Assembly: GCA_009760855.2 (NCBI GenBank)
Contig: WPIO01000002.1
Location: 10,486,501 to 10,550,500 of the forward strand
From: Cristatella mucedo
Taxonomy: Eukaryota > Bryozoa > Phylactolaemata > Cristatellidae
Reading direction: 5' to 3'
Length of the DNA stretch: 64,000 bases
The notes under the pieces were generated by a model. The model ran no database searches. It was not told the DNA's origin and was given only the letters and a program-made list of their open reading frames with translations. The position numbers and the translations under genes were made by a program. Below, piece after piece: positions 1-10,252 of this stretch (its first letter is position 1; each line of letters opens with the position of its first letter).

Positions 1-1900
1 GATGACTTCATCTTTAAAGTCTCAGCTAAACCACGCTCCGGTGAGATTTATCGTTTGTCCCGCTGAACATACCCTTGATTTGTCGAGTGAGCTATTAGTT
101 CTTAAATTAGGACCATTTGGTGAATAGTATTTCCCAGAGGTCAGGGAGAAATTATATTCTCTTCATTTTATTTACTGCATGGTATTTGTTATAGTCATGC
201 GCTTGAGCATGCTTGTATCGGCCAAGTTCTAGCTAGCTCGTGTTTTTCTAGAGTTAATACCACACATATCTTCCTCTTTGCTTAATTTTATATTTCGTCT
301 AGTCACTAAGCACCTGCATAGTGGTCTAATTCTCTAAGCGTGCAATAGAAACGACCTACTTTGAGTACTGTTATTATTTAGCTTACTTGGAAGCTTTCAT
401 TGTCATACTATTGCTACTAATATCATAGGGCTCCTGTCCAGCCATGGAAAGTGATAAGCCACCCTTTAAGTTTAATTGCACCAATCGCTTTCTTAGGACA
501 GATACAGTATACAGTTTATGCTGCAATGGTTACCAGCAGCGATCGCGGGAGTAAAATCTGCAGATAGCCGATAGTCTTCTGCAAGTATTTCTGAAATTAG
601 GCAGCGCTGGAACTTCAGTGAGCTCATAACAGCAAAAGCCATCTCCTTACTACTGCTAATGCAGAGGATTTCAACGATGATAAGGTGACCAATGCTGCAT
701 GGGTGCTGACTAGTTCTGAAGTTGCATGTTTTGAAAACAGTAAACCCGTTATATGGCTTGGGAAGTCCGAGTCTATTGTGCATTCACTAGCTAAGAGCTG
801 GAAGCTGATAATATGCAGGTTTCTAATAATGCAGCCTTTACCTGAGATCGTATAATCAAGTGACTGCTTCTCCTGCGACTTGTGCATTCCGTCGATGCTT
901 GTTTTCTGTAAGTCAGCCACTCATACTGCAACTTATTTCCTAAACATTGAGTGCATAAGGAGTATAGCGATTGGCTAAATCTGAACTTTTCCCTGAGAAG
1001 GTCGGGCACTGTTTGGAGTTGCCACAAGCAAATAAAACACTTTGACTTTAACTTCTGCAAGTGGTAGCAGAAGTTAAGTATTCCACGCCTGCGCTCAGGT
1101 TGCACTGGCTCGGAATCAAGGTGGGCATAATGATAAGGTCTCGTCTTCTTGTTGCATTTAATTGCTAATTTTTTACCACTACGTGATCTCAGACATTTCT
1201 GCACGTTGGCATTAAAAATTGAGACGCAATACCAACAAACAAACTGTTGGAAAAGTTGGAAAGCAAAAGTTGGAGTTCTTCTTCGAAAGCTTCTTTGCAC
1301 GTGAAATTTTCTCGTTCCGGAGCTAATGCGACTGCATGCACGATCGACACTTGCCTCGCCCCAGATTCGAAGGAAGGTCCAAGATCAGCCGGAAGTAGCT
1401 ACTATTTGATCATGCAATAATATAGTCGATTCTGACTTTAGCTCCTTGTTGTAAGTCACACTTGGGTATCGGTACTGCCTTAAACCAGGCCAGGTTTCCT
1501 CCAACTCTAGTGGCTGATTTCACTGTAGATGTAGTTTAACAATAACCTCACAGGATTAAGCAGGCAAGTATTCAGCTGACTTGATCATGTGGATGTCGTT
1601 TAGATACGCTCGTCCTCCTATGCATCTACATCGTCTCTCCGGTTCTCCGGTTCCACTTTGTCATTACGTAAGTCCCTCCGGAATGAAGGAAAACAATTCA
1701 AAAAATAAAACTTGAGAAGTTCTTAAACTTAAATACGGATTATTGTCTACGTTCATAGCAGTATAGCACTTGTTCAGGGTTATATTTTCCTGTGGGCTAT
1801 ATCTCCACTATACTATACACTATATAATAATGTTTCATCTGTTTCCGTTTTACTAAACTTTAATAGTAATATTATTACATTCGCAATGCGCCCTCAGAGA
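1..1900 (+). repeat. Block A, copy 1 of a dispersed long repeat
   Basis: This stretch aligns by eye over almost its whole length with 43920-45900 in the same orientation; for example the start near position 20 (tttaaagtctcagctaaa) recurs at 43938. Its last third (about 1310-1700) also recurs at 15420-15700, 36720-37050 and 45300-45700, with the shared phrase gatcagccggaagtag. It contains one ORF remnant (described separately) and ends with a reverse LINE-tail-like motif at 1886-1925. No other gene is supported here. Confidence 0.8.
682..850 (+). pseudogene. Repeat-encoded ORF remnant (IWLGKSES family), copy 1
   Basis: On the plus strand this copy reads FENSKPVIWLGKSES followed by a segment with SLAKSWKL and PLPEIV, then a TAA. 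The same peptide pattern is found at 44539-44901, 14740-14890 and 36050-36200. The last two carry a 6-bp in-frame insertion between the GKxES and SLA segments, so length changes respect the reading frame. That suggests the block once coded for protein. I do not recognise the family. The opposite strand is also open in this copy and in the one at 44.6 kb, so the coding strand is not certain. Confidence 0.45.
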
Positions 1901-1935
1901 ACTTACTCTCTTTGAAAACTCTTACTTCTTTGACA

Positions 1936-2400
1936 ACTAGTTTCTCAACTGGGCATTGTCTGCCCCAGCCAAAGTCGGTGCATTCGGCTGCAGCTGCCTC
2001 TCTTCTGCTCGGCGAATTCAGCACCAATGCAGATGATTCGGACAGCGCATCAGACGTGATAATCATTGGTGAAGAAAGGCTGTGACACAATGGCATGCCA
2101 GTCAGCTTGCCGAGCTAGAGTGACGGCCACCGTTGGAGCAGCTCTCGAAGCACCCTGGGGGCTGCTGCTGCACCAGAGCAGGAAGCAGTGGAGGTAAGGA
2201 ATTTGCAAGCAGTGCCAATACACTTAGGAGCCGTTAAGGAAGCAGTCGCGTATGTCCGTCGTTACCCTGAACTCACTCCCACCAGCAGCCATGCTGTCGA
2301 CTCTATGGCCGACGGACGGGTGAGTTCGCCTGTAATCGCCAGAATTTGAGACACTTTTTGCAGTGCCTATCAATGCTGGCTAACGTGCATTTTAAGCAGC
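1936..2400 (+). pseudogene. RING/SIM/SR gene family fragment (SIM and first SR module), broken
   Basis: Around 2024-2075 the plus strand reads ADDSDSASDVIIIGEERL and then a TGA. After further in-frame breaks it continues as LPS, a stop, SDGHRWSSSRS and a Gly/Ala-rich stretch. This is the module seen intact at 49785-49960: an acidic/serine run, a VIII or VLII hydrophobic core, EER, then LPSESD and SRSP. The core with acidic flanks fits a SUMO-interacting motif. The fragment has two in-frame stops and is a decayed copy. It resembles the copy at 18728-19060 more than the others, including the sequence after it (ttagaccttaga). Confidence 0.6.
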
Positions 2401-2854
2401 CCAGGCGCCTAGTTTTAGACCTTAGATAAAATGATTCTAGACTTTCCTGACTGTTGACTCTGACCTTTGACTACGATGGAAATCTTTTGAAGGCGTGCTA
2501 CTTTTTAGCAGGTCACTCAATGAGCCATGCAACCGCATGAAGCTCCGTCACACTCTCCCGGGTGGCTACGTGACTTCGAATTTGGGACTATTGTCTTGGG
2601 ACAAACTTCATGAGGCTTTATGGGCTGCGCTCCGTCAGATTTCAAATTTAAGTTATTTCTCCTGAGAAGATCTAGTATATTTGTCACACTGCCCTGGTTT
2701 AGGCTCTAGATACTCTCTTTGAAGACGTGGGTCATCAATTTTAGCCCTAAGGCATACCTGAGGCCCTATATTGAGAATTATCTTTTCTGAGGGTGCTATA
2801 TGAATAGATTATAATCATGCATATATATATATACATATTTATATATGCGTGTGT

Positions 2855-2911
<57 letters not shown>

Positions 2912-3500
2912 CATTGTCGACGTAGGTAAATATAGTGCTAGATCTTTGGGTAAACCGATTGTAAGTTCATGCTCTGTTTCCCGAGGTGCCTTTCTCTTGG
3001 CATAGTCGGATATAACATTTGTAGAGGCGTTGAAGACGTTAGAGATTTTTCTAAGTAAACCTACCGATTAACAGAGTGAATAAATCCGACCTAAAAGTCA
3101 CCAAACCAGCTTTAACAGGCCATCCAGTTGAAACGTATGCATGAAAAGTGTCAGTTTCGTTTGAAATGAGCCTAGAAATAATCAAAATTTATCTTGCCCG
3201 ATGTTTGATTTGTTGGCCGTGATCTTGAAAAATCCGTCAACCAACCAACCACAAGTAATACTATCCTTAAAGAGGTTTCTGTCTTTCACGCATCGTTTCA
3301 CACTTTTTTGCAATTATATCGCACTTGAACGGTTGAGAGTGGCAATTGGTCTAGCAAATATGGTTCTGGCGTCGCTCAAATCTTATTGTATGACCGTGTT
3401 CATTCCTTTTCGAGTAGTGTTCGTATCCTATTCTTCAATGACCAGTCACCTGGGTAGTTACAAAAGGATTTAATACTTAGCTGTATTTAAAAATAAAAAT
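2400..3500 (+). repeat. 3' flank of the SIM/SR fragment, paired with 19060-19640
   Basis: The stretch recurs after the SIM/SR fragment at 19060-19640; shared phrases include accgattgtaagttca and ggatataacattt. In this copy it is expanded by a dinucleotide array at 2819-2911 and by extra sequence at 3160-3480. No supported coding region. Confidence 0.65.
2819..2911. repeat. (AT)n then (TG)n microsatellite
   Basis: An AT-rich dinucleotide run (about 2819-2846) passes directly into about 30 TG units ending at 2911. It lies inside a repeat block; the paired block near 19280-19320 lacks the array, so it expanded after duplication. Confidence 0.97.
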
Positions 3501-3632
3501 AAAATATAATTCATTTGTACGGCACCCTAAGTGAACCTAATATCTACTTAGGTGTTTCACGTGTGCTATTGGGCTCATGTCCACGATCTCGGCCAGACCT
3601 TGGTCTAGGCGAGTACCTTAAATACTAGGCTA
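3500..3632 (-). mobile_element. tRNA-derived SINE, family S1, reverse
   Basis: Reverse complement of the S1 SINE best seen at 22521-22659. The tail end (ataattcatttgta then the ggcaccctaa stem) comes first on the plus strand. The B-box-like region (tgggctcatgtccac) lies near 3568-3583 and the A-box-like region (ccttggtctaggcgag) near 3598-3613. It is diverged. Confidence 0.7.
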
Positions 3633-4250
3633 ACAGCTCTGTAAAATCTTTTATTTGGATTCGGCCACAATTATGATGATAATACTTAGCTGTATTAGTG
3701 TGATTTCTTTTTTAACTATTTTAACTATTCAAATCCCCTGCACGGACTCGTAGACAAAATGCCTGTCTTTCAGATATTCGATTATGATAGTCAGATAATT
3801 TCCAAAACCTAAACTACAATAAAACTGAGCTCGATTATACACGAAACTCGAAGCGTGTGGCTCGACTAGAGGACTTGGCTTTTCCTATTATTGATGCCTA
3901 TGCCGCTAGTGATGAATATGGTTGGCTGAAACCTATCAGATTTTCGTCCACTTGATTCCTTTGCTGACGAATAAGCAATGGCATTTGGTCGATCAATGGA
4001 CACTCGACAAAATTTCAAGTCTAAATCAAATGGTTCCCTTTGGCTTGACTTCTTCATACCTAGCTGAACTCCTGCAACTGTTTTCGTCTCGTAGTCCCCT
4101 CAATTTACATATGGGACGATATAATCTCCGATTCATAGTTTCGCTTAAGGAACTTTAGCCACGGAAGCTATTGCTCTGCAGCTCCTTGACTGCCGAACTC
4201 ACATGCTCAGGTCAAATTCAACGACGTGTAATCTCGTGAAGCCGACTGTG
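3633..4250 (+). repeat. Repeat segment paired with 19640-20270, with a LINE-2fam-like trace
   Basis: The sequence around 3860-3900 (gcgtgtggctcgactagagg) pairs with 19728-19750. Translation at about 4030-4090 gives TSSYLAELLQLF, like the C-terminal APSYLAELLHQF of LINE-2fam at 55.4 kb, so part of it is probably a very old LINE-2fam piece. No intact frame. Confidence 0.5.
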
Positions 4251-5330
4251 GCACAGTATTTCACCGAGTCATCATGGCTTCATAAGTATAACGGCATTCT
4301 TAGGTATGCAAAATTTGAATTGGGGATTTGACTTCAATGATTGATTACTTGAGTGGTTTCCATCCAGTGCAATAAGATGAAGAACATAACGCCTTTGTAG
4401 ATGGCATTGCATTATCTCCTGATTTAACAAGGTATGAAAAATTTGTTCGGTTAAATTTATCTGCAGTTGTTTATCCCTTTTCACCTTACGAGCGTCTCTC
4501 ATATCCTGAAGCATCACCGGCACAGCACTGCAAAGGCTTGGATCGTTTCTTTATGGGAGATTTCAGAGTATTGATGGGAACGGATATCGATCGTCTGAGG
4601 GGGAAGCTTTGAGTATTGTGTATTCAGGGCTCTATGCATCAGTCTATTGTTTATTCTTTTCACCGTATAAGACTCTCCCTGTTGTCGATGATACTCCCCG
4701 GCACAACCTAAGCTTTCACTGCAATGCAAATGACACTCAGCTGTACCTCAGCTTGGATCACTCCTACCCTCCTGCACGTCGAATTCATTCTTTTTAGTCT
4801 TTTTCTTCTATTTAATTACTTTATTTTACTCGTTATTGCCACTTCTTTACTCTATATCTTCTTATATTCCTTCTCCTTGTGTTGATTGGCAAACACATCT
4901 GGATGGCAGCAAGCTTTTCAAATATAATAGCGATATAACCAATTAATTATTTGCTACTAAAACCAAGTGCAATTCAGAAATTTGAAAATAGCAAACGCTC
5001 CAAATCTGCTCTACCTACATATGTCTGCTGCATCTGAACGTAATCTTGGTGTCTTGTTCCGCTCTGACCTGTCAGTTGAGTATGACATAAGCCTTACAGT
5101 CACGTCAACGTACTTTTCACTGCATATCATTGCTAAAACTCGGGCTTCCATAGACAAGAATACTACATCCATATTGGTCTATGTATTTGTGACATCCTGT
5201 CTCAACGTGTCTGGGTATATGGGATCCGGCTAGTTCACCAATCGGCTCGACCAGAACATCTCTTTTAGCGCCTGCAAGAAACCTAAGTGTACCATAAGCA
5301 AAACCCTTTACCAAATGAGTACACCAGATC
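4250..5330 (+). mobile_element. LINE-1fam reverse-transcriptase fragment, highly degenerate
   Basis: Broken frames give traces of the L2/CR1-type RT: LQRLGSFLYGRFQSIDGNG near 4515-4590, then SFHCNANDTQLYLSLD near 4710-4765, and SERNLGVLFRSDLSVEYD near 5030-5085. The catalytic YADD box of motif C is changed to NAND, so it cannot be active. Several frameshifts and stops separate the pieces. It pairs with 20380-21560 and partly with 38100-38480, so it was present before those segments were duplicated. Confidence 0.75.
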
Positions 5331-5513
5331 TACAGTCAATTCGGCCAACTTTCACCAACTTATCATTGCAAAAATTTAGGCTCTATTAGAAAAGAACACG
5401 GTAGTCAAAGTTTTTTGAATTCCTCGCATAGACTTAAAAGACTCGTTACTTGGGTGTCTTTCTTTCACGGCCATATGAAACTTAAAAATTATCAAAAAGC
5501 CAGATGGTTTAGA

Positions 5514-5620
<107 letters not shown>

Positions 5621-5639
5621 ACTAATAGTCGTTGGGGCT

Positions 5640-6290
5640 GATATATCACATCAATTCAAATGAATGCACCCTAGTTGCCTAACAAGCACTGTATTGACTT
5701 CAAGATGCCATCACTCACCTTAAGGTCCCATTATTTTCTCCCTCCGGCCTCCTATACGAACTAGGTTTACATCCTGCTTCGCCCACTTCATCTTTGAACC
5801 TTGATAGTCTATTACTTGAGCTCCTAGCAACCTTCAAAACCTTAAGACCTTACCAGTTTTGATATGCTCTCCAAGCTTGAACACATGACCGGCTCGTGTC
5901 ACGGTCATTTACTGATTGTATGGGATGAGATATTTCTATCTAAAAGCAGCTACTAGCCTATCTGCTCCAGGCAGCCTTGGCTCATTCCTAGTGACATTTT
6001 GATTAAAGATAAAGCATCCTAATGTGCTTTGCATATTGAGCATTGCTAATAACATTTATTATTCCTGAGCAGCATCTTTGCTCAGGTTCGCAGCCTCAAG
6101 CTGTCGCTGTAGTGACTGAGGCCGGCATGCTAGAGGCAAGGTCACTCAGGCTATCATGTGTCTTTCGAACTGCTGAAACGCTTGTGAACTTTTGCTTGTT
6201 CAGCGGTTTTTATCCCGGTTCGATGACGACCACAAGAGGGTAATGAGATCTTTCAGAGATAGAAATTACTTATCGGGCCGCTGGTGATCA
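5640..6290 (+). repeat. Block C, copy 1
   Basis: Pairs with 21800-22800, 38500-39060 and, reversed, 12060-13900. Diagnostic phrases are gatgagatatttctatctaaaagc (from 5927) and the end gctgaaacgcttgtgaa (6171-6187). At 6097-6106 (cctcaagctgtcgc) it holds the empty site corresponding to the SINE insertion at 22521. No coding region supported. Confidence 0.75.
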
Positions 6291-6293
6291 AAT

Positions 6294-6490
6294 ATGGTAG
6301 GAGGCCGGTTTCAGGCTGAAGACCTAACTTCAGTGGGAACGTACTACTATGAGCATAAGACACTCGGACAGCTGCTGTGGCTGCATGACAAACTGAAACT
6401 GGAAGTGTGGGATGTGCAGCATGGGGTAAAGCTCGTAGCAAGGAGGCTCTCGCAAGATAAGCACGAGCTGATGCATGTACGGATGCCCTC
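6294..6490 (+). pseudogene. Repeat-encoded ORF remnant (GTYYY / LEVWD family), copy 1
   Basis: An open frame reads GGRFQAEDLTSVGTYYYEH, then LLWLHDKLKLEVWDVQHGVK and LVARRL. The copy at 40285-40440 reads RFQAND, LVGTYYY, LLWLQAKMTLEVWDMQHRVK and LVVRRL, with no indel over about 49 codons. Conservation of Trp, Tyr and charged positions suggests a former coding exon. I do not recognise the domain. In this copy the frame runs on into the CA-rich array that follows, which gives a long His/Thr/Leu stretch that is unlikely to be real protein. Confidence 0.45.
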
Positions 6491-6499
6491 GCTAACACT

Positions 6500-6905
6500 C
6501 AACATACTCACTGACTCACTCTCACTCACTCACGCTCACATACACACACACTCACACTCTTACCCCTCACACTCTCTCACACACACACACACACGCGCGC
6601 GCATACACGCACATCCACTCAAACACACATCCACTCAAACGTACTCGCACTCAAACGCACTCGCACTCAAACGCACTCGCACTCGCACTCAAACGCACTC
6701 GCACTCGCACCCAAACGCACTCGCACTCGCACTCAAACACACTCGCACTCGCACTCAAACGCACTCGCACTCAAACGCACTCGCAGTCGCACTCAAACGC
6801 ACTCGCAGTCGCACTCAAACGCACTCGCACTCGCACTCAAACGCACTCGCACTCGCACTCAAACGCACTCGCACTCAAACGCACTCGCACTCCCACTCGT
6901 TCTCT
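6500..6905. repeat. CA-rich array and CACTCG/CACTCAAACG minisatellite
   Basis: A CA-rich stretch (6530-6600) is followed by many units combining CACTCG with CACTCAAACG (about 6625-6898). The paired segment at 40836-40960 has a different CA-rich array at the same place, after the GTYYY/LEVWD remnant. Confidence 0.95.
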
Positions 6906-6999
6906 TCAGGCTCAATACCAATGAATTATATTATTTTTTTGTGTGTAATAGGGCTACATGTATAGGGCTTATCAAGTGCTTTTAGCTTGCACTAATTTT

Positions 7000-7370
7000 A
7001 GGTTCGACTAACTAACGAATTTCAGCCATTTTTATTTTGGCCCCGGTGACTTTGACTATCCCCTGGGTTTTGATATATCAGCTGGACCAAGGATGAGTTA
7101 AAAAGTAAAGGAAATTCTCCTGAAGAGTCTGCAGACTTGGCTCATCCACCTAAAATATTGTGACGTTAGATGACGTAGTATCCCAAATCAGTGGCAAATC
7201 TGTCCAAAATAAGTTGGAAAGTCTGCCTGTAAACGCAGCTTTAGACAATTCCACCAAGCATTGGTGCTGTAATCCTGCTTGAGGTACTTCGAGAGATCGT
7301 ATGAAGTGATGGTCTCGTTTCATTACAGAGAAGCACGGCAACAAGGTTCCTGGATTGAGACGTCAATGAT
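7000..7370 (+). repeat. Block D, copy 1
   Basis: Recurs at 23124-23480 and 41748-42320. Shared phrases are tcagccatttttattttgg (7022), tctgcctgtaaacgcagctttag (7222) and gattgagacgtcaatgataat (7354). I could not see clear terminal inverted repeats. This copy lacks the S2 SINE found in the third copy and the LINE-2fam insertion found in the second, so it serves as an empty site for both. Confidence 0.75.
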
Positions 7371-7640
7371 AATAATAATAATTATAATTGTAAGTTTGTA
7401 TATCACCCTCAGCGAACTGAACCTATTTCTAGACACTTCACAGATACAGTGTAGAAAGCACTACCAAATGATTGGTAGTAACTTTCGAAAGTAGCAGGTA
7501 TAGCTTAAGCAGGTATATGCACACGAAAAATGCATCACAAAGACCGACCAAATGCTGTAATAAACAGGTGTGTAATAAGCTTGTTTTTGGATGTCGGCAC
7601 AGTGTAATAGGGCTACATGCAGGCAGCTGGTCTCATCAAC
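7370..7640 (-). mobile_element. LINE-1fam 3' end, reverse, degenerate
   Basis: Reverse complement of an ATT-type tail (aataataataattataatt near 7368) followed by the reverse 3' stem-loop region (gtatatcaccctcagcgaactgaacc). It pairs with 24035-24400 and 42330-42770; the last keeps readable C-terminal LINE protein on the minus strand. 7640-7900 holds nothing I can identify. Confidence 0.6.
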
Positions 7641-7899
7641 TGACTTAAGCTTGCTCTAAGTATAGGTCCGAATAAATTTTCTTAACTCAGTCGCTTACCG
7701 TAGCAAACTAAATAAGTTCTCAAGCACAATATGTGGGCTTTTGTTGTTTAATTTGCAGCAATTGACAAACATTTAAATGAATTGTCTTCATTCTTAGTGT
7801 AGTATTAGTGTTTTCGGTACCCTCACAGACCATGGACTGGCTGCCAACTTAAAATTAATGCAAAGAGCAGCTGATTAAATAGCGTAATGTATTTATCAG

Positions 7900-8671
7900 A
7901 TTGAGCTTTTCAAGGTCTGAGAAATACAGGGAAATCAATGAGAGTTCCAAGTGCCTTGCAAAGTGGACCACTAACAAATGTCTTAGCAGATGGACGATTC
8001 CCTCCAGCATGTCCCAAAATGTCCACCCTTGCAGCCGAAACGTGTGGGCCTACGGCTTAAGCTCTCCTGTTAAAGTATCAGAGCTTAAGCCCACAAAATC
8101 TTAAGCGAAAGCATCCCCGGAACCCGGCAGAGCAAGAGAATATTGACCTTTTGGCAGTTCCAATGCTTCCTGGGTGAGCCACTGCTTCCTCCACGTGCAA
8201 GTTTTGTCGCCAGATACGACATCGTGAAAGAAAAAACTGGGAGCTAGATATAAGTAACAAATAAAATATTAAACATGTAATTAATGCATTAAAGGTTTTA
8301 ATATTGCTGTACATCGGCTATAAATGCAAGCTAAACTTCACATAAAGTAGCTTTGGGCAGAGTTGCATGCAAGTGTCGGTCAGATTTTAGATTGCACAAA
8401 AGCAGATGCATTCAGGTATTGGCACTTGAGAGTAGAGTCTTGGATGGGCTAGCGTGGGCCCAAGTTGCAAAGTTGAGCTAGCAGAGATGGTTAGTTCAGT
8501 CGCAAGACGGGCAAGCGTGCCACATGTTGACTACCGATTCCGTCTTGCAGAGAAAAAGAGCCGTCTAACGAGGGCACTGTGAGTAGCTTGCTCATTGGCA
8601 TAAGGAGTTGCTGCCCATCCTCCATTCAGTGTCATCATTATTTGCAAGTTAATGGGTAGCTCAATGATATT
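7900..8671 (-). repeat. 3' flank of the RING/SIM/SR unit, reverse orientation
   Basis: Reverse complement of the sequence that follows the SIM/SR gene at 50790-51440 and 27240-27930. Matches include the phrase read as gcaagacggcactgg in those copies (near 8545-8580 here) and the segment ending ttcaaggaactatgaa. It is the continuation of the reverse gene copy at 10253-11937, from which it is separated by the LINE at 8680-10244. 8230-8440 is more diverged. Confidence 0.7.
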
Positions 8672-8679
8672 TGATGATG
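8672..8679. repeat. Target-site duplication, left (TGATGATG)
   Basis: TGATGATG directly before the LINE. The same octamer stands at 10245-10252 after the ATT tail. The joined sequence (gatatttgatgatg then ctgctgctcc) restores the reverse C terminus of the SIM/SR gene as seen at 50735-50785. Confidence 0.8.
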
Positions 8680-10195
8680 AACGGGTCGTAGTGAACCAGC
8701 TGAACTCATATATCAAAACCTCACACCTTGCTAGTAAGTTCCAGTCTGGCTTTAGAGCTAATCACTCCACAGAGTCAGCATTGCTTAGGGTTTACAACGA
8801 CCTACTTAGGATTGCAGACATGGGTAGAGTGTCTCTGCTTGTTTTGCAGCATCTTTCGGCAGCTTTTGAAACGATCGATCACAAAGTTCTTCTAGGGCGC
8901 CTCTCATCTCGCCTGGGCATCACTGGCACTGCTCTGCAGTGGTTCAGTTCCTAGCTCAGTGGGAGACTCCAGAGTATCGACGTGAATGGAGAAAGATCAT
9001 CTGAAGTACCTCTGAAATATGGAGTACCTCAGGGCTCCGTGCTAGGTCCGGTTCTTTTCACGGTTTACACTCTCCCTCTTGCTGATGTGATTGCCAAGTA
9101 CAATCTAGGCTTTCACTTCTATGCGGATGACACTCAGTTGTACCTTTGCTTTGATCCCTCCCAGCCTTCGAGCACATCAAACTCTTACAGCTCACTTGCT
9201 GCATGTATTGATGACATCCGCACGTGGATTGCAGCAAATTTTCTAAAACTAAACGATGATAAAACTAACTTACTAGTTATAGGCAAACCCAGTGCGATTC
9301 ACAAATTGGAAAGGCTGACGCTCCAAATTGGCTCTGCCAGCATATCTCCAGTTGAATCAGCTCAAAATCTAGGTGTAATATTCCAAAGCGACCTCTCGTT
9401 AGACGACCACATCAGCTCCACAGTCAAATCTGCCTATTTTCAGCTTCATAACGTTGCTAAAATTCGGGCTTGTTTAGATAAGGTTACCACGTCCAAGCTG
9501 GTCCATGCATTCGTGACATCCCGTCTCGACTTCTGTAACTCACTGCTTACTGGCCTACCGACATGTGCGATCAGGCGATTGCAGCTGGTGCAAAACTCTG
9601 CAGCTAGGCTTGTCTGTCGTGGGCGTCACAGTAGCCATATTACTCCACTTCTCGTTGACCTGCACTTGCTACCAGTCAAGCAACGGATTGGCTTCAAGGT
9701 TACGACGCTCACTTTTAGGTACCTTCATTCTTTGGCTCCAGCCTATCTCTCAGATATACTCCCCCATCAGGCCAAGCATCCTACCACTCGCTTTTCGGAA
9801 TCCAACAGTCTACATATACCTCCTACAAACCTCAAATCCTTTGGAGACCGTGCATTTAGTTCGTGTGCTCCCAAAGCCTGGAACTCCCTCCCGACTTGCG
9901 TCACAACATCCCCTGACTTGACAACATTTAAAAAGAACTTCAAAACACACCTATTTAGTATGGTATTTAGTGGGTCCCCTGTGATTCGTCCTTCATGTGC
10001 CTATGTGTGCTGACGCTGTGCATGCTGCCACTAACCACATTTGCATGCTGACCCTGTGCATGTCACCCTAACCATATTAATATGTTGTTTGTTTATCAAG
10101 CATGATATTACTCACCATTCAATTGCATTTCCCTTTGCAGCAAATGTAAAGCGCCTAGAGAGAGATTGAGTTCTCTGGGGGTGCTTTATCAAGTG

Positions 10196-10235
<40 letters not shown>

Positions 10236-10244
10236 ATTATTATA
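8680..10244 (+). mobile_element. LINE-1fam (L2/CR1-type) non-LTR retrotransposon, 5' truncated, with target-site duplication
   Basis: It encodes the RT and C-terminal region of an L2/CR1-type ORF2. Readable motifs in order: HSTESALLR, LSAAFETIDHKVLL (motif A), GVPQGSVLGPVLF (motif B), FYADDTQLYL (motif C, intact catalytic Asp pair), NFLKLNDDKTNLLV, the LDFCNSLL segment and the C-terminal PKAWNSLPTC. A TAT to TAG change at 8952-8954, compared with the copy at 28846, puts one stop in the frame. The 3' UTR ends with a stem (aaagcgcc 10148-10155 pairing with ggtgcttt 10180-10187) and an ATT-repeat tail (10197-10244). TGATGATG flanks both ends (8672-8679 and 10245-10252). No endonuclease domain remains. 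Confidence 0.93.
8982..10013 (+). CDS. LINE-1fam ORF2 RT and C-terminal part (retrotransposon pseudogene frame)
   Basis: This is the open part of the LINE reading frame downstream of the in-frame TAG at 8952. It holds RT motifs B and C (GVPQGSVLGPVLF at about residues 15-27, YADDTQLYL at about 47-55), the thumb-like NFLKLNDDKTN segment and the conserved C-terminal segment of this clade. Motif A lies upstream of the stop in the same frame, so this fragment alone cannot make a whole RT. The first Met is simply the first in the frame; a real start would be far upstream and is missing because the element is 5' truncated. Confidence 0.85.
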   Translation: MNGERSSEVPLKYGVPQGSVLGPVLFTVYTLPLADVIAKYNLGFHFYADDTQLYLCFDPSQPSSTSNSYSSLAACIDDIRTWIAANFLKLNDDKTNLLVIGKPSAIHKLERLTLQIGSASISPVESAQNLGVIFQSDLSLDDHISSTVKSAYFQLHNVAKIRACLDKVTTSKLVHAFVTSRLDFCNSLLTGLPTCAIRRLQLVQNSAARLVCRGRHSSHITPLLVDLHLLPVKQRIGFKVTTLTFRYLHSLAPAYLSDILPHQAKHPTTRFSESNSLHIPPTNLKSFGDRAFSSCAPKAWNSLPTCVTTSPDLTTFKKNFKTHLFSMVFSGSPVIRPSCAYVC

Positions 10245-10252
10245 TGATGATG
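10245..10252. repeat. Target-site duplication, right (TGATGATG)
   Basis: Right-hand copy of the octamer, directly followed by ctgctgctcctgttcc, which is the reverse complement of the poly-Ser coding end of the SIM/SR gene. Confidence 0.8.

Noticed and set aside
6500-6900. His/Thr/Leu/Ala-rich long open frame
   Set aside because: Continuation of an ORF remnant into a CA-rich minisatellite; composition fully explained by the repeat.
7000-7270. Block D as a MITE
   Set aside because: Three copies exist, but I could not see terminal inverted repeats or target duplications, so I left it as an unnamed repeat.
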